The notes under the pieces were generated by a model. The model was not told the DNA's origin. It did no database searches and was given only the letters and a program-made list of their open reading frames with translations. A stretch of DNA of 64,000 bases from Pseudomonadota bacterium (GTDB lineage Bacteria; Pseudomonadota; Alphaproteobacteria; Rhizobiales; Beijerinckiaceae): NCBI GenBank assembly GCA_021781815.1, contig JAJXWB010000008.1, forward strand, positions 62,001 through 126,000, read 5' to 3'. Within the stretch, counting starts at the first letter, position 1. Every line of letters starts with the position of its first letter. The translations under genes were made by a program, and so were the position numbers. This document shows positions 29,176-36,930 of this stretch, one piece after another.

Positions 29176-29573
29176 GCGCGCCGCATCGTCTTCAAATCCG
29201 CGTCTATTACGAGGACACCGATTTCTCCGGCGTGGTCTATCACGCCTCCTATCTGCGCTTCATGGAGCGCGGGCGCACGGAATTGCTGCGCGATTTGGGT
29301 GTTCACCAGCAGGCGATCCATGCGGGGGAGACGTCGTTCGCCTTTGTCTTACGCGCAATGAACATCGAGTTTTTGAAACCTGCGCGCATGGACGACATGC
29401 TGACCATCGAGACGTTCGCGCGCGAGGTGAAAGGCGCATCCGCCGTGCTGGCGCAGCGCGTTCTTCGTGGCGACGAGGTTCTGGTCACCGCCGACGTGAA
29501 GGTGGCGGCCGTGACCGATGGCAGGCCGATCCGGCTGCCGGGCGGTATCAGGATGAAGCTGGCGGGTGGATGA
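29172..29573 (+). CDS. ybgC: hot-dog acyl-CoA thioesterase, tol-pal associated YbgC type
   Basis: 133 residues, GTG start overlapping the ruvB stop. The motif [28 protein letters not shown] carries the catalytic Asp of YbgC-type 4HBT thioesterases. In alphaproteobacteria ybgC commonly follows ruvB and precedes tolQRAB; here no tol gene follows, as the next gene is on the other strand. Confidence 0.92.
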   Translation: MSAPHRLQIRVYYEDTDFSGVVYHASYLRFMERGRTELLRDLGVHQQAIHAGETSFAFVLRAMNIEFLKPARMDDMLTIETFAREVKGASAVLAQRVLRGDEVLVTADVKVAAVTDGRPIRLPGGIRMKLAGG

Positions 29574-29590
29574 TCTCGCCGCCGGAGGCG

Positions 29591-29827
29591 TCAGCCCCGG
29601 ATCGGTTCGTGCGCGATGGCCGTGCGCATGAAAAAGAACAGGCCGACGAATCCGATCAGCGCAAAGACCGCCTCCAGGATTCGGCTGATCGATGAGTCGA
29701 GCTGGAACAGGCCGCCAAGCGCCCAGCCCGCCGCCCAGGAGGCGCCGACAAGTTCCGTTCCAACGAGAATCGTCACCGCGATCAACGTCGAGAGGTGCGT
29801 CCAGTTGAGAGGCTTGGGCTCGGCCAC
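29591..29827 (-). CDS. small two-helix membrane protein
   Basis: 78 residues with two membrane helices (LIAVTILVGTELVGASWAAGWALG and ILEAVFALIGFVGLFFFMRTA) and a short cytosolic tail with AHEPIRG. I recognise the type as a small conserved hypothetical of Rhizobiales but cannot name it. It ends 18 bp from the convergent ybgC. Confidence 0.6.
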   Translation of the reverse strand: MAEPKPLNWTHLSTLIAVTILVGTELVGASWAAGWALGGLFQLDSSISRILEAVFALIGFVGLFFFMRTAIAHEPIRG

Positions 29828-30055
29828 GGCAATTCCTTTTTCTTTCAGCTAGACGAAGCCGCGCGCCCTTGCAAGCGGCGTGAGATAGCGGCGCCGCGAA
29901 GACAGGCGCCAATCGCCGCCCCATTAGGCGTTCGGCTGGATGCCGCGCTGCACAAAAAATAGACGGAAATGACGCCGGACCACCGGCCGCCCACCCTTTC
30001 GTTCACTCTCATAACATCCGTCAATGGGCGAATTGCCATGTGTTTTCTCAACAAA

Positions 30056-30072
30056 CTGGCACGCGATCTGCA
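30056..30072 (+). promoter_or_regulatory. sigma-54 (RpoN) promoter of the nitrite operon
   Basis: CTGGCACGCGATCTGCA matches the consensus YTGGCACG-N4-TTGCW with one mismatch. The GG (30058-30059) and GC (30070-30071) are exactly ten bases apart. Transcription would start near 30083, 41 bp before the transporter ATG. The rest of the 29828-30055 gap has no gene; it should hold activator (NtrC) sites, of which I see only a TGCAC half-site near 29950. Confidence 0.8.
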
Positions 30073-30123
30073 GGATCCCCGGCGACCGCGCGCCGCGCAA
30101 TCGCAACGGGAAAGGGACACGGC

Positions 30124-30954
30124 ATGGACTACATCAAGCCAGCGGACGTCGCCCGATCGATGCTTGAAACCGGGGAACGCAAACTGCGGATCGCGCCACG
30201 CGACCTTCTGATCCGCGGCATCCTGTCCGGCGCGATCCTCGGGATTGCGACCAGCCTCGCGGTGACCGGCGCTGTTCAGACCGGCCAGGCGCTGGTCGGC
30301 GCGCTCGTCTTTCCGGTGGGGCTCGTGTCGATCGTCCTGCTCGGCCTCGAACTGGTGACGGGCAGCTTTGCGCTTGTACCCCTGGCCCTGCTCGAAGGGC
30401 GGGCGGGCGCGCGCGCCGTGCTCGCCAATCTCGGATGGGTGTTCCTCGGCAATCTCGTCGGCAGCGTCGCCTATGCCTGCCTGCTGTCGATCTCGCTCAC
30501 GGACATGTGGGCGATCGCGCCAACGGGCGTCGCCGCGCGCATCGTGCAGATCGCGGAGGCCAAGACCAGCGGCTACGAAGCCTACGGGTTCGCGGGCATG
30601 GTGACGGTGTTCGTGCGGGCGATGCTCTGCAACTGGATGGTCTGCCTCGCGGTCGTGATGGCCATGACCACGACCTCGACGATCGGCAAGGTGGTCACGG
30701 CCTGGCTGCCGATTTTCATCTTCTTTGCGCAGGGGTTCGAGCACGCCGTCGTCAACATGTTCATCATTCCGGCGGGAATGATGATGGGCGCCAAGGTCTC
30801 GATCGCAAGCTGGTGGCTGTGGAGCCAGATACCGGTGACGCTTGGCAATCTCGTCGGCGGATTCGCCTTCACCGGCCTCGCCATCTTCGCGACGTTCAAG
30901 CCAAAGATCGGGGAGCTTCCCGAGCCGGCGCAGACCTATGTCGCAGCCGAATGA
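30124..30954 (+). CDS. formate/nitrite channel (FNT family, NirC-like)
   Basis: 276 residues, six membrane helices. FNT features: an opening YIKPADVARSMLETGERK, GLELVTGSFALVPLALLEGRA, VRAMLCNWMVCLAVVMAMTT, and FFAQGFEHAVVNMFIIPAGM with the conserved central His. It moves nitrite or formate across the inner membrane. Directly followed by a nitrite reductase, so nitrite uptake is the likely role. First gene after the sigma-54 promoter. Confidence 0.88.
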   Translation: MDYIKPADVARSMLETGERKLRIAPRDLLIRGILSGAILGIATSLAVTGAVQTGQALVGALVFPVGLVSIVLLGLELVTGSFALVPLALLEGRAGARAVLANLGWVFLGNLVGSVAYACLLSISLTDMWAIAPTGVAARIVQIAEAKTSGYEAYGFAGMVTVFVRAMLCNWMVCLAVVMAMTTTSTIGKVVTAWLPIFIFFAQGFEHAVVNMFIIPAGMMMGAKVSIASWWLWSQIPVTLGNLVGGFAFTGLAIFATFKPKIGELPEPAQTYVAAE

Positions 30955-30977
30955 TGCGGGAATGCGGGGACTTGACG

Positions 30978-32729
30978 ATGGGACAGGATTTCACGCCGGA
31001 GCAGAAGCGTTATCTCGAAGGCTTCGCCTCCGGCCTCAATGCGGGCCGCGCCGCGGGGACCGCTCCCGCGCCGCCGCCCAGACCGTCCGGCCCCGACCGC
31101 GAGCACCTCGAAGCGGCGGCGCGCGTCGAGGCGCAGGGAAAGAAGCTGGCCGACCAGGAGAAATGGAAGCGCGAGGAACATCCCTTCGACGCTTATGCCC
31201 GGCTGAGAGCCCAGTCGCGGCGCAACGAATATCCGAAGCCGCCGGACAACTTCCGCTGGCGTTACTACGGCCTGTTCTATGTCGCGCCGAACCAGCCCTT
31301 CTACATGGCGCGGCTGCGCATCCCGAACGGCTCGGTCACGCACTGGCAACTCGCTGGCCTCGCTGACGTCGCAGAAAAATTCGGCGGCGGATACATGCAC
31401 GCGACGACGCGCGCAAATCTTCAGATTCGCGAAATCGAGGCCAGGAACGCGACCAATGTGCTCGAAGCCGTTCAGGATCTTGGGCTCACGTCGCGCGGCG
31501 CCGGCGCAGACAACATCCGCAACGTCACCGGCGACGCCACCGCCGGCCTCGCCGCACAGGAACTCGTCGACACACGGCCTCACGCGCGCGAATGGCATTT
31601 TCACGTCCTCAATGATCGTTCTCTCAATGGCCTCCCGCGGAAGTTCAATGTCGCATTCGACGGCGGCGGCCCGATCCCCACGCTGGAGGAAACGAACGAT
31701 ATCGGCTTTCAGGCCATCGAGGTCGAAAGCGATGCAGGCGCTCCGGCGGGAGTCTGCTGGCGGCTGCTGCTCGGCGGCGTCACAGGTCATCGCGACCTCG
31801 CGCGCGACACCGGCGTGATCGTCCCGCTCGATGAGGCGACAGCGGTCGCAGACGCGATCGTGCGCGTCTTCATCGAACGCGGCGACAGAACGAACCGCGC
31901 CAAAGCTCGCCTCAAATATGTGCTGGACGCGATGGGTTTCGACGGGTTTCTCGCTGCGGTCGAGCAAAAGCTCGGCGCGAGGCTCATGCGCGTCGATCCA
32001 GCCAGCGTGAAACCGCGGCCAGCGCAAGATCGCATGGCTCATGTCGGCGTTCACAAGCAGAAGCAGAGCGGCGTCAACTATGTGGGCGTAGCTCTGCCCG
32101 TCGGCCGCCTCACCGCAACGCAGGCGCGCGCGCTGGCGCAGGCCGCCAGCGCGTTCGGCGACGGCGATATCCGGTTGACGGTCTGGCAGAATCTGTTGAT
32201 TTCCGGCGTCCCTGACGCCGCGGTCGCCTCGCTCGATCAGGCCTTGCGCGACGCCGGCCTCGCGATTGCGTCCTCGCCGGTGCGCACCGGCCTCGTCGCC
32301 TGCACTGGCGCGGCCGGGTGCCGGTTCGCCAACGCACATACGAAGGAAATCGCCGAACAGATCGCACAATGGTGCGAAAGGCGCGCGCCGATGGAGTCGG
32401 CGATCAACATCCATGTGACGGGATGTCCGAATTCCTGCGCGCAGCATTACATCGGCGACATCGGCCTGGTCGGCGCGCGCGTTCCTGTCGGCGACGACGG
32501 CGATGCAGCGGAAGGATTCCATATCGTGATCGGCGGCGGCTACGGGGACAGGGCGCGCATCGCCCGCGATTACCTGCGCGACGTCAAGGCCCAGGACGCC
32601 CCGGCCCAGATCGAGCGCATCCTCCACGCCTATCTCCGCCACAGGAGCGACATGGAATCCTTCGTCGACTTCGCCGCGCGTCATTCCGTTGACGACCTGC
32701 TCTCGTTCGCACAGGAGATCGTGCTGTGA
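30978..32729 (+). CDS. nirA: NirA-type nitrite/sulfite reductase, siroheme 4Fe-4S
   Basis: 583 residues from MGQDFTPEQK, chosen because GGGGA lies six bases upstream; two ATGs at 30951 and 30954 overlap the transporter stop but have no ribosome site. The duplicated siroheme fold is clear, with cluster cysteines in ACTGAAGCRFANAHTK and TGCPNSCAQ (about residues 440-490) and the first repeat at LPPDN-like NFRWRYYGLFYV. It reduces nitrite to ammonia with six electrons; sulfite reduction is an alternative. The N-terminus carries a motif (FTPEQKRYLEGFASGL) also seen in the next protein. Confidence 0.87.
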   Translation: MGQDFTPEQKRYLEGFASGLNAGRAAGTAPAPPPRPSGPDREHLEAAARVEAQGKKLADQEKWKREEHPFDAYARLRAQSRRNEYPKPPDNFRWRYYGLFYVAPNQPFYMARLRIPNGSVTHWQLAGLADVAEKFGGGYMHATTRANLQIREIEARNATNVLEAVQDLGLTSRGAGADNIRNVTGDATAGLAAQELVDTRPHAREWHFHVLNDRSLNGLPRKFNVAFDGGGPIPTLEETNDIGFQAIEVESDAGAPAGVCWRLLLGGVTGHRDLARDTGVIVPLDEATAVADAIVRVFIERGDRTNRAKARLKYVLDAMGFDGFLAAVEQKLGARLMRVDPASVKPRPAQDRMAHVGVHKQKQSGVNYVGVALPVGRLTATQARALAQAASAFGDGDIRLTVWQNLLISGVPDAAVASLDQALRDAGLAIASSPVRTGLVACTGAAGCRFANAHTKEIAEQIAQWCERRAPMESAINIHVTGCPNSCAQHYIGDIGLVGARVPVGDDGDAAEGFHIVIGGGYGDRARIARDYLRDVKAQDAPAQIERILHAYLRHRSDMESFVDFAARHSVDDLLSFAQEIVL

Positions 32730-34354
32730 CTCTCGTCGTCAATCCAGCGCCAGCACCGGCGCTGATCCCTGAAACCGCGCCGTTTTCCGAGGACCAGCGC
32801 GCCTGGCTCAACGGCTTTTTCGCCGGCTTCCTGTCAGCCGAGCCCGCCGCGCGGAGCGAGTTGCCGCCGCTGCCCGCGTCCGCGGACCCCGCCTACCGCA
32901 ATCCGATGGAAGATGGCGACGACGACGAGGCGCCCTGGCACGATCCGACACTCCCCCTGCCCGAGCGCATGGCGCTGGCGGACGGCCGGCCGCTGCGCCG
33001 TCGCATGATGGCGGCCATGGCGCAGCAAGACTGCGGACAATGTGGCTACAATTGCGCCGACTACGCCAATTCCATCGCCCTGCAGGCGGAGGAGCGCCTC
33101 AACCTGTGCGCCCCCGGCGGCAAGGAGACCGCGCGCGCGCTGAAGAAGCTCGTCGAGGAAATGGGCGGCGGCGCGACCGATCCGGAATCGCTGGAGGCGA
33201 AGGCGCGCGCACGCCGCGAACATGCAACGCCCTCGGCGGCGAGCGGCCCTTCGCGCGCGGCGCCGGCCGCCGCGACCTTCGTCTCTCGGCGGCTCCTTAA
33301 CCGCGCCGGGTCGGAGAAGTCGACATGGCATATTGAGTTCGACCTGTCCGGCTCCGGGGTCGACTATGCGGCAGGCGACAGTTTCGGCCTGTTCGCGGAG
33401 AATGATCCCGCGCTGGTCGCCGCGGTCATCTCGGCGATCGACGCGCCCCCCGACTTTCCGATCGCCGGCCGAACCTTGAGCGAGGTGTTGACAAAAGACA
33501 TGTCGCTCGGCGCCGCGCCGGACATGCTGTTCGAATTCATCTCCTATCTCGTCGGCGGCGCGCGCCGGATCAAGGCGAAGGCGCTGGCAAGGGGCGAGGA
33601 TCCCGACGGAGACGCGCCGACGCTGGACGTTCTGGCGGCGCTCGAAAAATTCCCCGGCCTGCGGCCGGATCCCGAGGCGTTCGTCGAATGTCTCGAACCG
33701 CTGCAACCGCGCCTCTACTCGATCTCGTCGTCGCCGAAGGTCAATCCGGAACGGCTGTCGCTGACTGTGGATCACGTCCGATATGAAATCGGCGGACGCA
33801 CGCGCCAGGGCGTCGCTTCATCCTTTCTGGCTGACCGGGTCGCGCCGGGCGCGGCGATGCGGGTTTACGTGCAACGCGCGCATGGCTTTGCCCTGCCAGC
33901 CGACGGCGCCACGCCCATCGTCATGGTCGGGCCGGGCACCGGCGTCGCGCCGTTCCGGGCCTTCCTGCAGGAGCGGCAGGCGACCGGAGCCAGCGGCGGC
34001 GCCTGGTTGTTCTTCGGCCATCAGCGGCGCGAACATGACTTTTTCTACGAGGAGGAGTTTGCCGCATTGCAGCAGGCCGGCGCGCTCACCAAACTGTCGC
34101 TGGCATGGTCCCGCGACGCCGCGCCGAAAATGTATGTTCAGGATCGCATGCGCGAGCAGGGCGCGGAACTCTGGAGCTGGATGCTGCGCGGCGCGCACAT
34201 TTACGTCTGCGGCGACGCCGCGCGCATGGCCGCCGACGTCGACCGGGCGCTCGCGGCCATCGCGCGGACGCACGGCGGAATGAGCGAGGCCGAGGCGCGC
34301 GCCTTCCTCGCCGCTCTTGGCGAAGCCGGCCGCTATCAGAAGGATGTCTACTGA
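32726..34354 (+). CDS. FAD/NADPH reductase with 4Fe-4S domain, electron donor to NirA
   Basis: 542 residues, GTG start overlapping the nirA stop (GTGA). Residues 20-36 (FSEDQRAWLNGFFAGF) echo the NirA N-terminus. A 4Fe-4S domain has C103-x2-C106-x3-C110-x17-C128. From about residue 185 the protein follows the FAD and NADPH domains of CysJ/cytochrome P450 reductase: RLYSISSSP (FAD), VGPGTGVAPFRAFLQER (NADPH) and the C-terminal YQKDVY. The FMN domain of CysJ is missing; the iron-sulfur domain probably replaces it in passing electrons to the siroheme subunit. Commonly annotated sulfite reductase alpha subunit. Confidence 0.85.
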   Translation: MTLVVNPAPAPALIPETAPFSEDQRAWLNGFFAGFLSAEPAARSELPPLPASADPAYRNPMEDGDDDEAPWHDPTLPLPERMALADGRPLRRRMMAAMAQQDCGQCGYNCADYANSIALQAEERLNLCAPGGKETARALKKLVEEMGGGATDPESLEAKARARREHATPSAASGPSRAAPAAATFVSRRLLNRAGSEKSTWHIEFDLSGSGVDYAAGDSFGLFAENDPALVAAVISAIDAPPDFPIAGRTLSEVLTKDMSLGAAPDMLFEFISYLVGGARRIKAKALARGEDPDGDAPTLDVLAALEKFPGLRPDPEAFVECLEPLQPRLYSISSSPKVNPERLSLTVDHVRYEIGGRTRQGVASSFLADRVAPGAAMRVYVQRAHGFALPADGATPIVMVGPGTGVAPFRAFLQERQATGASGGAWLFFGHQRREHDFFYEEEFAALQQAGALTKLSLAWSRDAAPKMYVQDRMREQGAELWSWMLRGAHIYVCGDAARMAADVDRALAAIARTHGGMSEAEARAFLAALGEAGRYQKDVY

Positions 34355-34367
34355 TGCGCCCGCGCGC

Positions 34368-35168
34368 TCAGGGCGACGGGCTCGTCGCGGGTCGGAACCG
34401 GCGCACGAAGAGATTGGCGATCACCGCCTGGGCGATATGCTCCGCCATGCAACGGTAGCCGAGGTCGTTGAGGTGAAACTCGTCCGCCGACATCATCGGC
34501 GTGGCGCGCGCCCTGGCGATGAATTGCATCGCCTCGTAACGGCGGATGTAGAGAACATTGTTGCTCGAGGCGATCCTGAGCAGGACATCGCGGATGTCCT
34601 TGTAGTTGTCATCGCGCGAAAACTTCGGCGTGTACTGGAGGCCGACGAGGACGACATCGATCTTGTCGGATTTGAGCCAGTCCACGGTCGAGCGGACGGT
34701 CTGCTCGAATTGCTCGGGCGGAACGCGCGACAGCGCGTCGTTTGTGCCAAGCTGCCACAGCACGAGATCGGGCCGCTGGATCGCCACTTCGCTGCGCAGA
34801 CGTTCGGCGGTCGTCGCGGCGACCTCGCCCGAAACCCCGCGATTGACGATGTCGACTTCGACGCCGTTCAGCGCCTTTCCCAGAATGTCGTGGAGTTGCG
34901 CCGGGTAATTGCGCGAGCGGGACGAGGCGCCGATGCCCGAGGTCGAGGAGGATCCGATCGCCAGGATGCGCAACTTCTTTCGGTTGGCCAGCAAAGCCGC
35001 CACATTCGGCAGAGGCGCGGGCGCCGCAATGTCGGCCGCGGGCGCCTGGCATTGCGCGCTCAGCGGCGGCGCGTCCTCGGCGCGCAGTCCGGGCGCAGAA
35101 AGGAATCCGAGGCTCAGGCTCGCTGCGGCGAGCCGGCCGGCGATCTTGCGCGCCACTCCGAAATCCAC
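34368..35168 (-). CDS. periplasmic SGNH/GDSL hydrolase
   Basis: 266 residues from a GTG with GGGG eight bases upstream; a second GTG at 35156 is possible. Signal peptide (AAASLSLGFLSAPGLRAED). Blocks: AIGSSSTSGIGASS (nucleophile Ser), VNRGVSGE, LWQLGTNDAL (oxyanion Asn) and DEFHLND (Asp-His). SGNH enzymes act as esterases or acyl-group editors. Its start lies inside the end of the OpgC gene (55-bp overlap), so the two are co-expressed; it may remove or transfer acyl groups on periplasmic glucans. Confidence 0.82.
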   Translation of the reverse strand: MDFGVARKIAGRLAAASLSLGFLSAPGLRAEDAPPLSAQCQAPAADIAAPAPLPNVAALLANRKKLRILAIGSSSTSGIGASSRSRNYPAQLHDILGKALNGVEVDIVNRGVSGEVAATTAERLRSEVAIQRPDLVLWQLGTNDALSRVPPEQFEQTVRSTVDWLKSDKIDVVLVGLQYTPKFSRDDNYKDIRDVLLRIASSNNVLYIRRYEAMQFIARARATPMMSADEFHLNDLGYRCMAEHIAQAVIANLFVRRFRPATSPSP

Positions 35169-36211
35169 GCACTCAACCCCATGATGACAAGGCCGACCAA
35201 TAACATGGACGTATCGACCACGATACCGCCGCCATAGATGAAACGCCCGATCTGCGCGCACAGGCTCAGGACCGAGGCGACGCAGAAGACGTTCAGGGAA
35301 TTGCGGCCGAGCATCGACAGATATCCGCTCGCCGGCGCCGCAGCGCCCGGCAGCAGCCGCCAGCCGCCGGCGAACAGGGCGGTCAGGGACAGAAACTGGA
35401 TGAGCCGGGCCGGCGACAGATAGGTCTTGTCGAACATGAACACGAGCTTCGGCTCGGGAACCGCCGCCGGCGACGGCGACCAGACCGTCCATGCGGCGGC
35501 GACGCCGGCCAGGACCACCGGAATCGCTGAGAACCGCAGCACAGGCAAACGTCGCCGCAGGACGCCCCCCGGACCATCGGTCCTGGCGATCAGGAAGCCC
35601 AGAACGAAGACGAACTGCCATGCCAACGGATCGAAGAACCAGTGCCCTTCGACGGGCCACGTCGGCAGATTGGCGCCCGTCGTGAGCGCATACGCCCACA
35701 CGACGAAGGACACGATGAGCAGGGCCCACGGCGAAAGCCGATCGAGCAGCGCCAGAACCGGCGCCGCGGCCATCAACACGACGTAGAGCGGCAGGATGTT
35801 GAAATATCCGAGTTGATGAGAGAGCAGAACCAGGCCGATATGCGCCTGCGTCGGGTCCTGGAAGACCGGCCCGGCATTGTGCCAGTCAAGCAGAAACGGT
35901 TGATCGATCCAGAGGGCGGCGCCAGCGATGATCGCGAGAGCGAACATGGTGATCACGATCTGCGCCAGGTAGATCGTCACCGCCCGGCCAAACAGCCGGA
36001 ACGCAAGGCCGGCGGCGGACATCCGCTCATCCTCGCGCTCCACGACGTAGCGCAGCGACCATCCCGCCAGGAACACGAACAGTTCCGCGCTATCCGAGAT
36101 GGACACGTTGCGCGCGGTGAACCGCTCATAAATCAGGCCCGGTACATGATTGATGAAGATCGTGACGAGCGCGAAACCTCGCCAGAAATCGATCTCGTTC
36201 GGCGCCCGCAT
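35114..36211 (-). CDS. opgC: OpgC-domain membrane acyltransferase
   Basis: 365 residues, about ten membrane helices. It begins RAPNEIDFWRGFALVTIFIN, the OpgC/acyltransferase-3-like signature with D-F-x-R-G, and includes SISDSAELFVFLAGWSLRYV. OpgC proteins add succinyl groups to osmoregulated periplasmic glucans (cyclic beta-glucans in rhizobia). Start confirmed by frame and length only. It is the first gene of a two-gene unit with the SGNH hydrolase. Confidence 0.85.
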   Translation of the reverse strand: MRAPNEIDFWRGFALVTIFINHVPGLIYERFTARNVSISDSAELFVFLAGWSLRYVVEREDERMSAAGLAFRLFGRAVTIYLAQIVITMFALAIIAGAALWIDQPFLLDWHNAGPVFQDPTQAHIGLVLLSHQLGYFNILPLYVVLMAAAPVLALLDRLSPWALLIVSFVVWAYALTTGANLPTWPVEGHWFFDPLAWQFVFVLGFLIARTDGPGGVLRRRLPVLRFSAIPVVLAGVAAAWTVWSPSPAAVPEPKLVFMFDKTYLSPARLIQFLSLTALFAGGWRLLPGAAAPASGYLSMLGRNSLNVFCVASVLSLCAQIGRFIYGGGIVVDTSMLLVGLVIMGLSAWISEWRARSPAGSPQRA

Positions 36212-36252
36212 CTTTCTCGTCCCGATTGCCGTCGCTCACAGCGCCACAGACG

Positions 36253-36720
36253 TCAGGTCTTGGCCAGCGGCGGCACCTGGTAGGCCGTGGTGGATTTGAT
36301 CCGCTCCATCGCGAACCGCGATGTGACATTCTTGAGCGGGATCGCTCCGATCAATCGCTTGTAGAATGTATCGTAGGCCGCCATGTCGGCGACGACGACG
36401 CGCAGCATGTAGTCGACATCGCCAGCCATCCGGTAGAATTCCATGACCTCCGGCATTGCGGCCACCGACGACGCGAATTTCGACAGCCATTCGTTGGAAT
36501 GGTCGGGCGCTTCGATGGACACGAACACCGTCAGGCCGAGGCCGAGTTTCTCCGGCGCGAGCAGCGCGACGCGACCGAGAATGACGCCTGCGGCTTCGAG
36601 TTTCTGTATCCTCTTCCAGCATGGCGTCTGCGACAGGCCGACCCGATCGGCGAGCTCCGCAATCGAGATTGAGGCGTCCGCCTGCAGTTCACGCAGGATC
36701 TTGCGATCGATGGCGTCCAT
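36253..36720 (-). CDS. Lrp/AsnC-family transcriptional regulator
   Basis: 155 residues. MDAIDRKILRELQADASIS opens the winged HTH (IAELADRVGLSQTPCWKRIQ), followed by the RAM ligand domain (VMEFYRMAGDVDYMLRVVV). The SQTPCWKRI recognition helix is of the amino-acid-responsive class. It is divergent from the indolepyruvate oxidoreductase gene (210-bp gap), which suggests control of that gene by aromatic or branched amino acids. Confidence 0.9.
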   Translation of the reverse strand: MDAIDRKILRELQADASISIAELADRVGLSQTPCWKRIQKLEAAGVILGRVALLAPEKLGLGLTVFVSIEAPDHSNEWLSKFASSVAAMPEVMEFYRMAGDVDYMLRVVVADMAAYDTFYKRLIGAIPLKNVTSRFAMERIKSTTAYQVPPLAKT

Positions 36721-36930
36721 GAAAAGCTGAACTCCCGGTTCGGAACGACGCGAATCCCTAGGGAGACAATCCAGGCGGATTTGGCAAGCCCGGGCCGGCC
36801 CGCCAAAGACGCATGAGCGCCCTGCGCCGCGCGCGGGAATCGTGGGATGCGCGGCCTGCCGCCCCGCGATAGTCTCGAACAAAATACAGCCGCACGGCGA
36901 CGTTGCGCGCGGGTTCGGGAAGGAAAGCGT

